Part shown: one piece after another, positions 1-11,600 of the stretch
How the letters are laid out: every line of letters begins with the position of its first letter
Position numbering within the stretch: position 1 is the first letter of the stretch
Origin: Procambarus clarkii
Taxonomy: Eukaryota; Arthropoda; Malacostraca; Decapoda; Cambaridae
Assembly (NCBI RefSeq): GCF_040958095.1
Contig: NC_091227.1
Span: 19,970,819 to 20,034,818 of the forward strand
DNA length: 64,000 bases
Reading direction: 5' to 3'
Made by a program: the position numbers and the translations under genes
Notes under the pieces: generated by a model
What the model saw: the letters and a program-made list of their open reading frames with translations, nothing else
The model's database searches: none
Told to the model about the DNA's origin: nothing

Positions 1-23
1 AACCTGTATTCCTCCATTTACAG

Positions 24-2572
24 GAATGCCAGTGGCACATTACAAATTTACTATCACGGCAGATAAAGCCAATTATTTCAAAGATAAAAGGTCAACAAAT
101 CCATACCAAGTAAGTAATTCAGTATCTAGTATATAAAGTTATCTTCACTGTACTGTACAAGGTTTTCTGGGAACTGCACTGCTGACTCATGCAGACTGAG
201 GGCCAGCTGTATTAATAATAATAATAATAATGTTTATAACATAGCTGTTTTACATAGAGATGTGTGGGGTGCACACGCACAATACTGGGGAAGAGGGAGA
301 AACATATGAATCTAACTGTTGTGCATACGCAAGAGGAAAGGATCATATCAAACAGTAATACTGTACACTGAAAATTAAATTATAAATATAAAAATTAATA
401 CAATGATACTTTTTAGATACAGCTGAGGGTATGCAAGCCTGATTGTACCAGTGAACAGACGGACTACTTTCCTGCCCTCCTACAAATTGCCGTCAATGAC
501 ATAGTTTGCAAGTTGCCAGTAAGTACCAAGTTAGATATTTTCATAAATCAACATGTGTTATATTTTAGCATGAAGAAACTGTGTTTCAGTATGTAAGTTC
601 TTTTCTGGGCAGCTACATTGGTAACTTCCCCAGCCTGGTGCTCCAACAACACCTGGACACTGTTGCATTATGCAATGAATGACTTCTCTTGTCCGCTGAG
701 GACAAGGAGTTTTTCAAATGTCGTACAGTATTGTTCCCTCAAAGACGCATGGAGCTTGTGGAGATTAGAGATCATTTACACAGGCAAAATGCCTGCTATA
801 ACCAACTGGAGCTCCTTTTGAAAATAGCTTGGCAACATTATGATACCGAACAACTTTCTGAAACTAGCGAAATGCCACCAAGTTCATACATAACAAAAGT
901 AAAGTCAGAGATTATGATGTAATTTGGGTTTATTATTAATTTATCAGCCCATTCTCTCGATTTGCCATAATGTACAAAATTCAACATCCTATCCTAACTA
1001 GAAATGCATGAACCGAAGCCACACACCTAACCTAATGATCATTGTATAGAAAACATTGATTTTTGTGAGCTGCTCCTTCAATTTGTCCTCTTCAACTGTA
1101 CATCACATTTTGATGTGTAAATCCTCAAAATCAAAATATGATGTACAATACTATAAATCATAGTTGCTTGTGAAATTGATGGGTTGTCCCATATTCTTTT
1201 TGTGGGTTCTCGGGTTAGAACCCACAAATTTATTTGGTTAATTTAGTACACCTTTTTTTTTTTATGTAACAATTCAAGAGAATGGCCTGGCTGCTTTTCA
1301 TAATACTGTACTGTACATTGCATTTGGTACATTGGTTACCATAACGTCCTATTAGTTGAGAGGACAGATTGAATTAATATATAAAGTACAATACATGTGT
1401 TTCATTAATTTTATTTCTATGGCATTTGTTTCTGTCTACCTTGGTCATGCTTACATAACATACAATATATTGCACAAAGAAATCACATTAACATGCTGTA
1501 TCAGTGAGAAAATCAGTAGGAGCCGTGAGGAGGATACGAACATATGCTCTGGGTATTACCAAGCAAGCACCCCAGACCACTACACTGTGACATAGTCAAA
1601 GGCATTGCAACTTGGGATTCATCTGAACCCTCTAGGGTTCCTGACGATTACACTGAAGCCTGACTAGGGTTTCACACAATGCCCACCATGCACCCTGGCT
1701 GTAGTCTAGGAATTCTGCTTCTTACACTTCTCTTCAAATGCACAAAAAACTCATTAATGTGATGTATCAATGAGAAAATCTGTAGAAGCTGTGAGGAAGA
1801 TTCGAACTTATGGTCTGGGTACCCCCCCCCCCAAGCCAGTGCCCTGGACAACTCCATAGACTAATGCCCCGGTCTAATGATTCGCATATTAACCCGATAG
1901 CTCCAGGGAGCCTCCGGGCCTCATCCGGAAAATGGCGTTTCATTACGTTCAATTCTGTTTTTTTAGATAGTCAGACTATTTAAGTTTTGATGCATTCCAT
2001 ATAGTAAGTTTAATACAATACAGTACAATATGTTGAATTTCACCAGTAAACAGTTTGTAAATTTTAAAAAATCTGACCAACTATCATTTTTCAATGTAGC
2101 TAAATATGTAGTTTTTTCATCTGCCAATAAGCTCTGAAAGATGCTTATTATATGTTTTTTATGTAATTAAGGTACAAATGAAAGTTAATAAAAGATGCCT
2201 TTCATAACCAGGGCATGCAGATGGTGCCGAGAGGTCCAGCAGGGCCGGTGGAGATCACTGACAAGTGTAATTTGTATATTAATAAGGAAAATAAAATAAC
2301 TGTAAGTATGATAATCATCTTTCTATAAATTGTGTGCATAATAACCACAAAATTACAAGAATAATGTATGCATAATTTGATTGTGGTGGTGCTGACACTT
2401 GGTGTTTTGATTTTTATTATTTTTTACTGATAGAGTATTAATTTGATTTAACTACTATTTGGGACTATTCCATGCTTGTTAAATCTGGGGCTCTGCTAAA
2501 CCCTGAGCTTTTGAAATGTCAAAGTTTTGGTAACTTATTAATGCAGTAATACTCAGGAAGGCAACAGGCTAG

Positions 2573-2654
<82 letters not shown>

Positions 2655-5600
2655 TATATACAAGAGTTGTTACATTCTTGTACAGCCACTAGTACGCGTA
2701 GCGTTTCGGGCAGGTCCCTGGAATACGATCCCCGCTGCGAAGAATCGTTTTTACAACCAAGTACCCATTTTACTGTTGAGTTAAACAGAGGCTACAGTTA
2801 AGGATTTGCGCCCAGTAAATCCTCCCCGGCCAGGATACGAACCCATGACAAAGCGCTCGCGGAACGCCAGGCGAGTGTCTTACCACTGCACCACGGATCC
2901 TGCGTTGGCAGGATGGCACATTTTATGCACCATAACTAACCACTAAGCAGTTTTGGTGGGTGTGGTAATGAAATCGAAGCACAACATAACGCTAAATGCT
3001 ACCAGCAGATGACGCTTGAGGAGCAGAATGCCTTCAGTATACTATGCCCATTGCCAAGTCTAGTCACAATACTGCTATTATCAGATTCCTGGTCACTAAA
3101 TCCTGAATATGAATCATTATCCACAAATTTATTTTCTAAAGGATCAAGAGGTTGTTTCATGATGCATAGATACATAAAACAATGGGTTTCTGCCTCGCAC
3201 TATGAACATCATAACAAACATTGTGTTCACTGATATCTGAACAGTGTACATAATTTTTATCACAGTCAGGATCATTATTATATGACATCATTGTAAAATA
3301 ATCACAATTACTTATTTTATTCATCATTATATCATTATTATGAGCTCTGACTGCTTACTCTACCCTTGGTCGCTCGCTCAATACTGATGCTCTGAGCTGG
3401 GAGGGATGCAGTAGATATTTTTCTTCAAGACGATGTCTGTTTACTGGCAGATGTAAGTCCTGTGTACCTGCAGGCGTTTTGAATTGTTTGCTATACCTAC
3501 AAACATGTATTCGCGGTGAGCACACCACCCATCAAATGAAATATCACGGTGAACACATTGAAGGGATCAAGTTGGTTCCAAGGATCAAGAACCTGTTAAC
3601 GTTCTGATCAATTAAACAGTCGGACGTGGTCAATCTGATATATGAATCACAGGTTGGTTGTTCAGGTATCCTTTGGAGGGGTTTATCAGTTTCCCTCTTG
3701 AATGTCAAGAAAGTTATGCCCATTATATTTACAGGAAGTGTGTTGAAAATGCTGGCCCTTAATGTTTATAGAATAGTCTCAGAGTACCTTTTGCATCCCT
3801 TTTTTTATAATGGGGCTATTTTACACATTCCACCATGCCTTCTGAGCTCTTAAGGAATTATTTCTGTATGCAGATTTGGAATGAATCCCCTTATATTTAA
3901 GGGATTTTAAGCATTCCCCATAATTTAAATGTTTTACTTAAAAATTATTGGGATCCCTTAAAATCCTTTGAATTATGCTCCCTGGTATGCAGGTGAATAT
4001 TTTAAGTGTTTTATTTCTATTACAATATGTCCCTTCAGTAACTGTTCATAAATTTATGTCTACACATTGCTGAAAATATATTCTTTAATTTTAACCTGCA
4101 GATAAAAAGACCACCAGAAAAGCTCAAGTTGTTTGTCCAGTGTGTGAAGAAGATTACAGCTCAAGATTTGATACAGCAACTTAAAGCAAAGACTACTGTA
4201 ATACCTGAGGTTACAGCCTCTAAAAGTAAGCCAGCTTCTTACAATTTTACAAAGAATGTTTTTGTTTCTACAATTTTCACCTTTAGTTACATGTAAGTAA
4301 TCAGCAGTCCAGTTGCAACAGATCAACAAAACCCAGTTTTTCCTATCTTCAAAATATATCAACTTCACATGGTTTGAGCAGGTGTAGCTTGTGTGTCCTT
4401 AATACAGTGAGACTGATGTATGTTTCTTGATAGATGATTTGGCCAAGTAAGTTCAGGTCAATCCATCCATGTCGACAGCCAGTGCTTAGTGGCACTCAAA
4501 GCTTGAGTAGCAGTCTAGTTAAGCTAGCTGGCCTATGGTGCCTTAACAAATAGGCTGCTTCCCTTCAAGCTTAAATGCTCGAGCACTCTTGGTACACGCA
4601 TAAGGCATTAGCAATAGAAAACCAGAAAACTGGTTCTCTCTAGATTAATACAGAGGAAGGAAGGAAAGGGGATGTTGGCCATGGCTGTTTCCTTGTTAAA
4701 ATTCACCTTGTACTAGTTAAGAGGGTCACTAGATCCTCTCTGTCTAATGTCTTAAGTTTAATATTACACTGCAAAGATTTGGATTTAAGATTGCAAAGGT
4801 TTAAGCTCTAGTCTATTTTAATTTATTCAGTTCTTCTAAGGGCTCTTACACCATTTTATGCATTTTTGTATTTCATTCTAGACCATATAATATTTTAACT
4901 ACTTTTTAACATGTCTTTTGGTTGGTATGGTGCTTCAGATATAATTCCTAACCTATAATATTCAACCTAAGACTGTGACACTTTCATCCACAGTTAAAGA
5001 CAAGCTGAAGGGGGACAGTTCTGGAGATGAGATAGCCTCTACAACTCTTCATTGTTCATTGTTGTGTCCCTTGGGAAAAACTAGAATGACGTTACCGTGC
5101 CGTGCCTCAACATGCAGCCATTTTCAGTGCTTTGATGCTGTTGTATATCTACAGATGAATGAGTGTAAGCAAAAGTGGCTGTGTCCTGTTTGCTTTCAAC
5201 CAGCAATTTATGACCATCTACAAGTTGATGGGTAAGGAAGTTATGTTTTTGTTCCAGCTATAATTTCCAAATGTGCCTTAACTCTTTGTTTTTGACATCA
5301 TTTTTTGGCTATATCATTACAAAGGGTCAAAATTCAGCCAGAACAATTTAAAAAAAATCACATTTTGTACTGTATTGCAAATCTAGTAACAGAAATTCTT
5401 TCTCCTATCTGTAAACTAAAAACAAAAATTAGTTACAAATTTTATCAAATAAAATAAAATGTCTATTTTCCATACTGCAACACAGACGAAGTAACCTAAA
5501 ATCAGGATATATGGCCATGTCTCCAACTGTCATAATTTTGGACAGGGGTGCTAGTCTCCAGCATTAGGGAATGCTCACATCAACTTCATGGAGTGGGTGG

Positions 5601-8600
5601 TAATATGAATGCTGCTCAGCACTTAACTCTACTACAGGACTCGACTGTCTGCCTGCATGTAGACAATGCCCCAGTGGTGCACTACTTCAGTCATGGAAGT
5701 TGTTCTTGTTCTTTTCTTCCTATGTGACACTGAAACTGTCCATAGCATCTCGTCTTTATTCTCGGGCCTTAGTACTTTAGACAGTTCACATTCAGGGTAT
5801 GTCTTATGTTCTTGTTCAGTACGTATGTAAGACCTTAGGTCATCCTTGGGTGGTTTTGTTCACCTCCACATGGAACCACAAGCTACCTGCATATGTGACT
5901 TCATTCCCCACTGTGAAACGTTTGCTTTGGATGCGCTACATTGTAACTGGAACCAGTGGAAGATGATTCTATCTATTTCCATGTACAGTATTAGGATGCT
6001 GCTCTTTGGATTGGAGAAGCTGGAGATTTTTATGGGCCATGTTTTCTTGCTGGGTTCCATGTAGACAGTTCAGTTCTAGTTCTCGGCCTTCCTCTTCTGT
6101 TGCTTCTATCTGGTTCTATTTCAAGACATTCGGCTATCTTGTATGATTGGCCGAGTAATCCACGTCACCTTTGAGTCTTTCTTCCGATAGTCATATCTCT
6201 GGATTTTAGGACACTTGTACCTCCATCTAAATGGGAAGCAGAGGACAGATTTGTCAAGTTATTTATTTGTGGGTTTTGCCCACATCCTCAATATCAAGTT
6301 GCTTGGGCATTGGCTTCAGCAGTTTCTTGCCCTCCACCAGGTGTCATCTGAGGTATAGGTGTTGGTTGTCTTTTCTCTACTAGCTGCTGTCTGCCACTAC
6401 TGTATGACACAATTTCTTGGTATAGGTCGATGCTGTTGGAGCCTTTGCTGTTTCTCTTAATGCTGCCTTTGATTTTTTGTTATCTCTGCCATGGCTTTGG
6501 ATGTCCCCTGTTTTTGAGGACTTGACTTTGAAAGCTGTCTTTTTGGTTGGTATTGATTAAGAATCAGCTTGTAGAGAAATTCCATGTCCTGCAGCAATAG
6601 CTGGATTCTTTCATTTCAGGTTCTAATGATAAAGTCTTTCCTGTCTCATAATTCCTTTCTCGCCGAGGATGAAATGTTGAGGTATCACCAGGGCTCTATT
6701 GTCATGCATGCCTGGATTCTCTTTATTTTCATCCAACATATGCTTAGTCTGATTTCAGTATTGCATTGATAGTTCGACCATTCAGTACTTGCTGTTGGAG
6801 AGACCTCTGATTAATTGCTCACCTTCTGTTTTATGCACTGAATTTTGTCTCTACCAGTTGGTCGAGATGGTGGTCAATCTGAGTAAGCTTCACATCTATC
6901 CACGAGCTCATGATCTTTAGATGTTTGTGGTTTTCACTACTTTCTTTACCAACCCAACTACATTCGAAACCCACCAACCTAAGAACACCCCATCAACTGA
7001 CTTTCATCATCAGCTCTTATTTCCACAGCTGTCTCCTATCCCCTGTACCTTCTCTTAACATTACCATTCATGCAAATAATTAATTTATCCATTAATCATT
7101 TTCTCCAACTATACATTCTGTGTGTTAATACTGTGCAATACATTACAGTATGTGTACAGTAACAAAGAGGGTGTGGTATTTGTATATTACTTTTAAAAAT
7201 CCCTAAATGAGTTTAACAGTGTTTGTGTAAATACTGTACTGTGTATAATAATGTTTTATGATATATGCATGGCATAGGGGGCCCAGAGGATACATTCCTT
7301 GATCGGCTGGCCTCAGTTGCAGATCTACAACCTTGATTTTCAGCTGATATTGTAGTTTTGTTATGCACTACTCAAGACTAACATAATTTGTTCAATATTT
7401 TTATTTTATCTCTTTTTTTTTTTTCCACAGGTACTTCACATCAATCCTGGAACAAAATAGCAGCTCCGACAAAATTATCCTGCTTGCTGATGGCAGCTGG
7501 CAACCAGTATCTGCAGCTGACAACAGGCAACAACAACCACCCATAGAGAATATATGTGATGATTACCAAGCGAAGGATACACAGTGTGCACCGCACAACA
7601 TTACAGTGGATTTAGATAGTGAAGAAGACACCATCAATTATGACAGTGCAGAAAATCTGCAGGAGGAGGTGTTTAGTGACAGCTTGGGTAAGAATTAGTT
7701 ATGCACCAGCAAGGAAGGAATTCATGCATTTTTTTGTTTAACTTCACTTTTTTTTTATATTTCATTTCCTTCCATGCAGTATTTTGAGAATGCTTCTTAA
7801 TATTGTTTTGAAATAAGAAACTTATTTAAGATGGCTAAAGGTATTTTGCATGGAAATGAGACAGTGTATAGCCTTCTGATGGCTCATTTTAGAGGCCATT
7901 TAATCTTTTGTATGAGGGAGAATATCTCCGGTCTCTTGTGCTTCAGGCCTCTGGTCTGCATGACCTGGATCCCTGGGCTGTGAGTCCTGGCACCCTGTTC
8001 TTTTGAAGTGTACACTTTTGGAAACTACCTCGCTGGGTCTAGTCGAGCTTTGGTAACCCTTGTCAGCTGGGATAGTGCCCCTGTCATCCAGTTTAGGTGC
8101 TCCATTCCTCAGAAGATGGTGTGCATTTTTGGCCAGTTGTGTTCCTGGCTCTGTGTGGTTTGCTTGGGGAACATTCTAGGTTCTTTCCAGCTTTTTATTG
8201 GGGACTATTAGGCATTTCGCTGTTGGCTGGAAGGATTGTCTGTGCGTTTGCTACCTTCTTTCCCAGTTTTAGTGGTGGCGACTGGGCCCCTGATTGGTTT
8301 GGATTGTTCCTTCCTAGGGTGGGTTTTCCTACTCTTGTCCTCTTTGTAGGGTCTTTTGGGAGTTCCAGCCAGCAAATTAATCATTGGCTGATCGACTGTG
8401 ACTCACTTGCCCACCTGACGTCATGCAGTCAAATTGTATCCACTTGCTGTACATACAAGGGTCCCGGTAGTACAGTCGGGTTCGTTCTTGCCGCAAAATC
8501 GAGAATTCTGGGTTCGAATCCCGGGCGGGACAGAAATGGTTGGGCAGATTTCCATTCACCTAGCAGTGAGTAGGTACTCAGGAGTTAGTCAGCTTGTTGT

Positions 8601-11600
8601 GGGGTTGCGTCCTGGGGGGAGGGGGGGGGTTGTAATTTAACCTTTGCCTCGATAAAAGCCAAATGTGTATGAATACAATCTGGCTTCCTGGCCCCTGACA
8701 CAATGAATTATTATACTGAGAGATGCATTAATGTTTGTCTAGAATATCTTTTCAAGCATGCTAGTCTCTTCCTATATATTTTCTAGTTATATATATTTAG
8801 GGGTAGGGCATGTTAAATTTTAGGATATATTACTATTTGTCACCTTAATTGTGTGTTTCAGTTTGTTTATTTATCTTCTCCAGATGTCAACATGAGTAAT
8901 GCTGGGACAGATGCACAGGCTGCAGTAGAAACAATCACCCTGAGTGATGATGAATCTTTAATAAATAGTTCTCACACCAGCGATCCTGGGTTCAGGTTCT
9001 CCAGTACGCCACGTAGACAATCCATGAGAACCAGACGATCTACTTCACTTACGTATCAAAGCCCTGATAATACAGATACCACACAGTTGTTTACATCTTC
9101 AACTCCTCTACATTCCACGGGGAGAACCTTAGGGGAGTTTTTAGCCGTCCCTGAACTTAGAAGATCTAAAAGAAATACACGTAGCAAAGCCAGCAGTAGG
9201 GCAAATAGTATTATGAATAGCACAGACAATGGAGGAAATGGGAACATGGAGAACAACTTAACTAACAGTGAAATCAGTAGAATGGACAGAAACACAAGTG
9301 CTAGTACAATCAGTAGAATGGACAGAAACACAAGTGCTAGTACAATCAGTAGAATGGACAGAAACACGAGTGATAGTACAATCAGTGGAAAGGACAATAC
9401 AAATACTAGTCAGAAAAGCATGGCCAGTGGTAGTGTTTGCAGTGATAGCAGTGACATCATCAATTTAACAGAAGATGACACTGATTCCTTCTTTTCTGGA
9501 AGTGATAATTCTGCTGCTTCTTTTATTCCTCTCAGATTATCAGGTAAGTTACCAATAATATATTTTTTTATACATGTTATATTTATATAGCTAACTAGAT
9601 GGGGTATGTAACTGTGTCTGGATATCTCTTTCCTCCCACTCTTTCTCACCTCTCTTTCTCCTATCCCCAACTTTTACCCCTCACTTTTCCTTTTCCATCC
9701 TCTCCACCTGTCTCCTTCCCTCTCCCTCAATATCTCCTCTCTCACCCCTCTCTCCCCACCATATCTCTCTCTCTTTCTCCTGGGAAATTGGTGAACCCAG
9801 ACAGGGAATGCATTTTCTGCCAAACAATCATATAAAAGCCACTATTTCACTATCTCCTGGAATGTCAAGCAATCAACGACCTTAGAAGATCTTTTAGAGT
9901 CCCTGAGTCTTATGGTAAATGACCCAGGGTATGGGATGCTCACGTGAGCTGCATGGCAGTGCTGTGAACTGCTGCTGCTGCTGTTGCAACATGCACTACT
10001 CATGGTTGCTCTCTTAGTACTTCCACCTCTCACACCTATGATTCTTTTCCAAGATGGTGTCTGTTTACTGGAGGTTTCAGTAAGCAGATGTGAGCCTTGT
10101 GTACCTGTGGGAGTTTTAAATCTTATATGGTTCTGTACTTTAAAACATCCATGATTGTGTCATGCAGCCAACAGTTATTTGCCCTGGGCATGGGTTTGAC
10201 TCTGGGCTCTGTACCAATTTCTGTGGTTTTACGCCTTCCACCCACAGTACTCGATCTCTTTATGAATGCCTCGGTCCTGGGATGGAGCTTTATGACTATT
10301 ACTCATCAGGCTTCCCAGGATCATTGGGTGAGTTTTCTTTGGAAGATGCAGAGCACAGTTTACAAGTTTGTGGAATTTTGGCACGTGTTGTGGCTCATTC
10401 GTCTTCCTTTGGGCTCTTTTTATTAAGCTCCACTCCGACTGCTCTCTGGTGGTTCATTGTCTGAATTGCGGGTGGTCATTTTGGACTTTTCCTCCGTTGG
10501 GCTGAACTCTACAAATGGCTCGACTTCGGCAGCTTCTATTCCACATTGCCCTGTTTTCCTATCGTGAGGCTGTCATGGTAGATGCCTTTTGGCTTCATTA
10601 GAATTGGTGAGAATTCCTGTATCCCTTCCCTCTGGTTTGGTTGCTGGTCCTAGTGCTCTCCAAACTGGCTGGCTTCTTGAGGGCCAGCTTAAGCATGGTT
10701 TCCAGCCCTTCAGGTCTGTTATCTGAACCCCACACATTTTCCATAGCTTTCCCGAGTGTGATTTAAAAAATTACTGCATTTGAACATCTCTGAGTTTAGC
10801 ATAGATAATGATCCTCAATGGTTCAAGGCTCTCCTTTGATCACCGCATCCAAACTTTCTAAGTCTGCTTTACTGACATTTGCATGGTCTGCAGATGGGAG
10901 ATCTCTTGGTTTCTGCTTGCATCTTTCATCTCAGCAGCAGCAGTATGAGGTCTGTTGGTGCTCTTTTCATCTGTTCCCATCTCCTCATCGCTTGTCTTCA
11001 GTTTCAGGGGTCTTGTCCTTTTAGTCCTGGTGGTTTATTGATTGGCATTTGATATCCAATAGAAATGCTACATGATTCATATCATTCAGTGCTGGCAAAA
11101 CCACTTTTGTTTTCATTTGGCACTGACATTTATTCAGCACCATTTTACAAAGCACAAAGTTGTCTCATGCATTTTATCATCCAGCCGCTCACTTTCCTCC
11201 TAAGCATTCATGGTCTCTGAATCAGGTTTTGTTTTTTTCTTTCATTTGCTTAGTTCTTGGTTGCCCCTTTCATCTGGTATTTGTTTTATAAAGCCTTGTT
11301 TTTATTAGCTCTTGCATCCAGGTTTAGGAAGCCTTGTGCTCTCCTTTGGAGGCAGGAGTTCTGTTCCTTTGGCCGAGGTGAGTTATTTCTTCATTTGCAG
11401 CCCTTTCCTATCTTTCAGGCAAAGAATAGTTTTAGGAATACCTAGGTCTAGCTCATTTTCCAATATCTGTTGTAAAAACTGCACAATTTCAGGAAACAAG
11501 CATTGCCAGAAGAGCACTCATTTACGCTTAAAAGCAAGAAAGTAATAGTATAAAGTGTTATGATATGTTTATAACTAAGGCCTATAAGTTTGGACAACAC

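Noticed and set aside
8459-8535. tRNA genes at the B boxes of the SINE copies
   Set aside because: Box A and B are present but acceptor and anticodon stems are not closed, and each is followed by the shared SINE body.
8097-8573. 158-residue frame with hydrophobic stretches on +
   Set aside because: Overlaps the SINE at 8459 and decayed repeat sequence upstream; composition not conserved-looking and no splice logic within PIAS.
9056-9397. A 113-residue Leu-rich frame on -
   Set aside because: Antisense shadow of the PIAS Ser/Thr-rich exon and its 36-bp repeat; apparent membrane helices come from the reverse complement of Asn/Arg/Ser codons.
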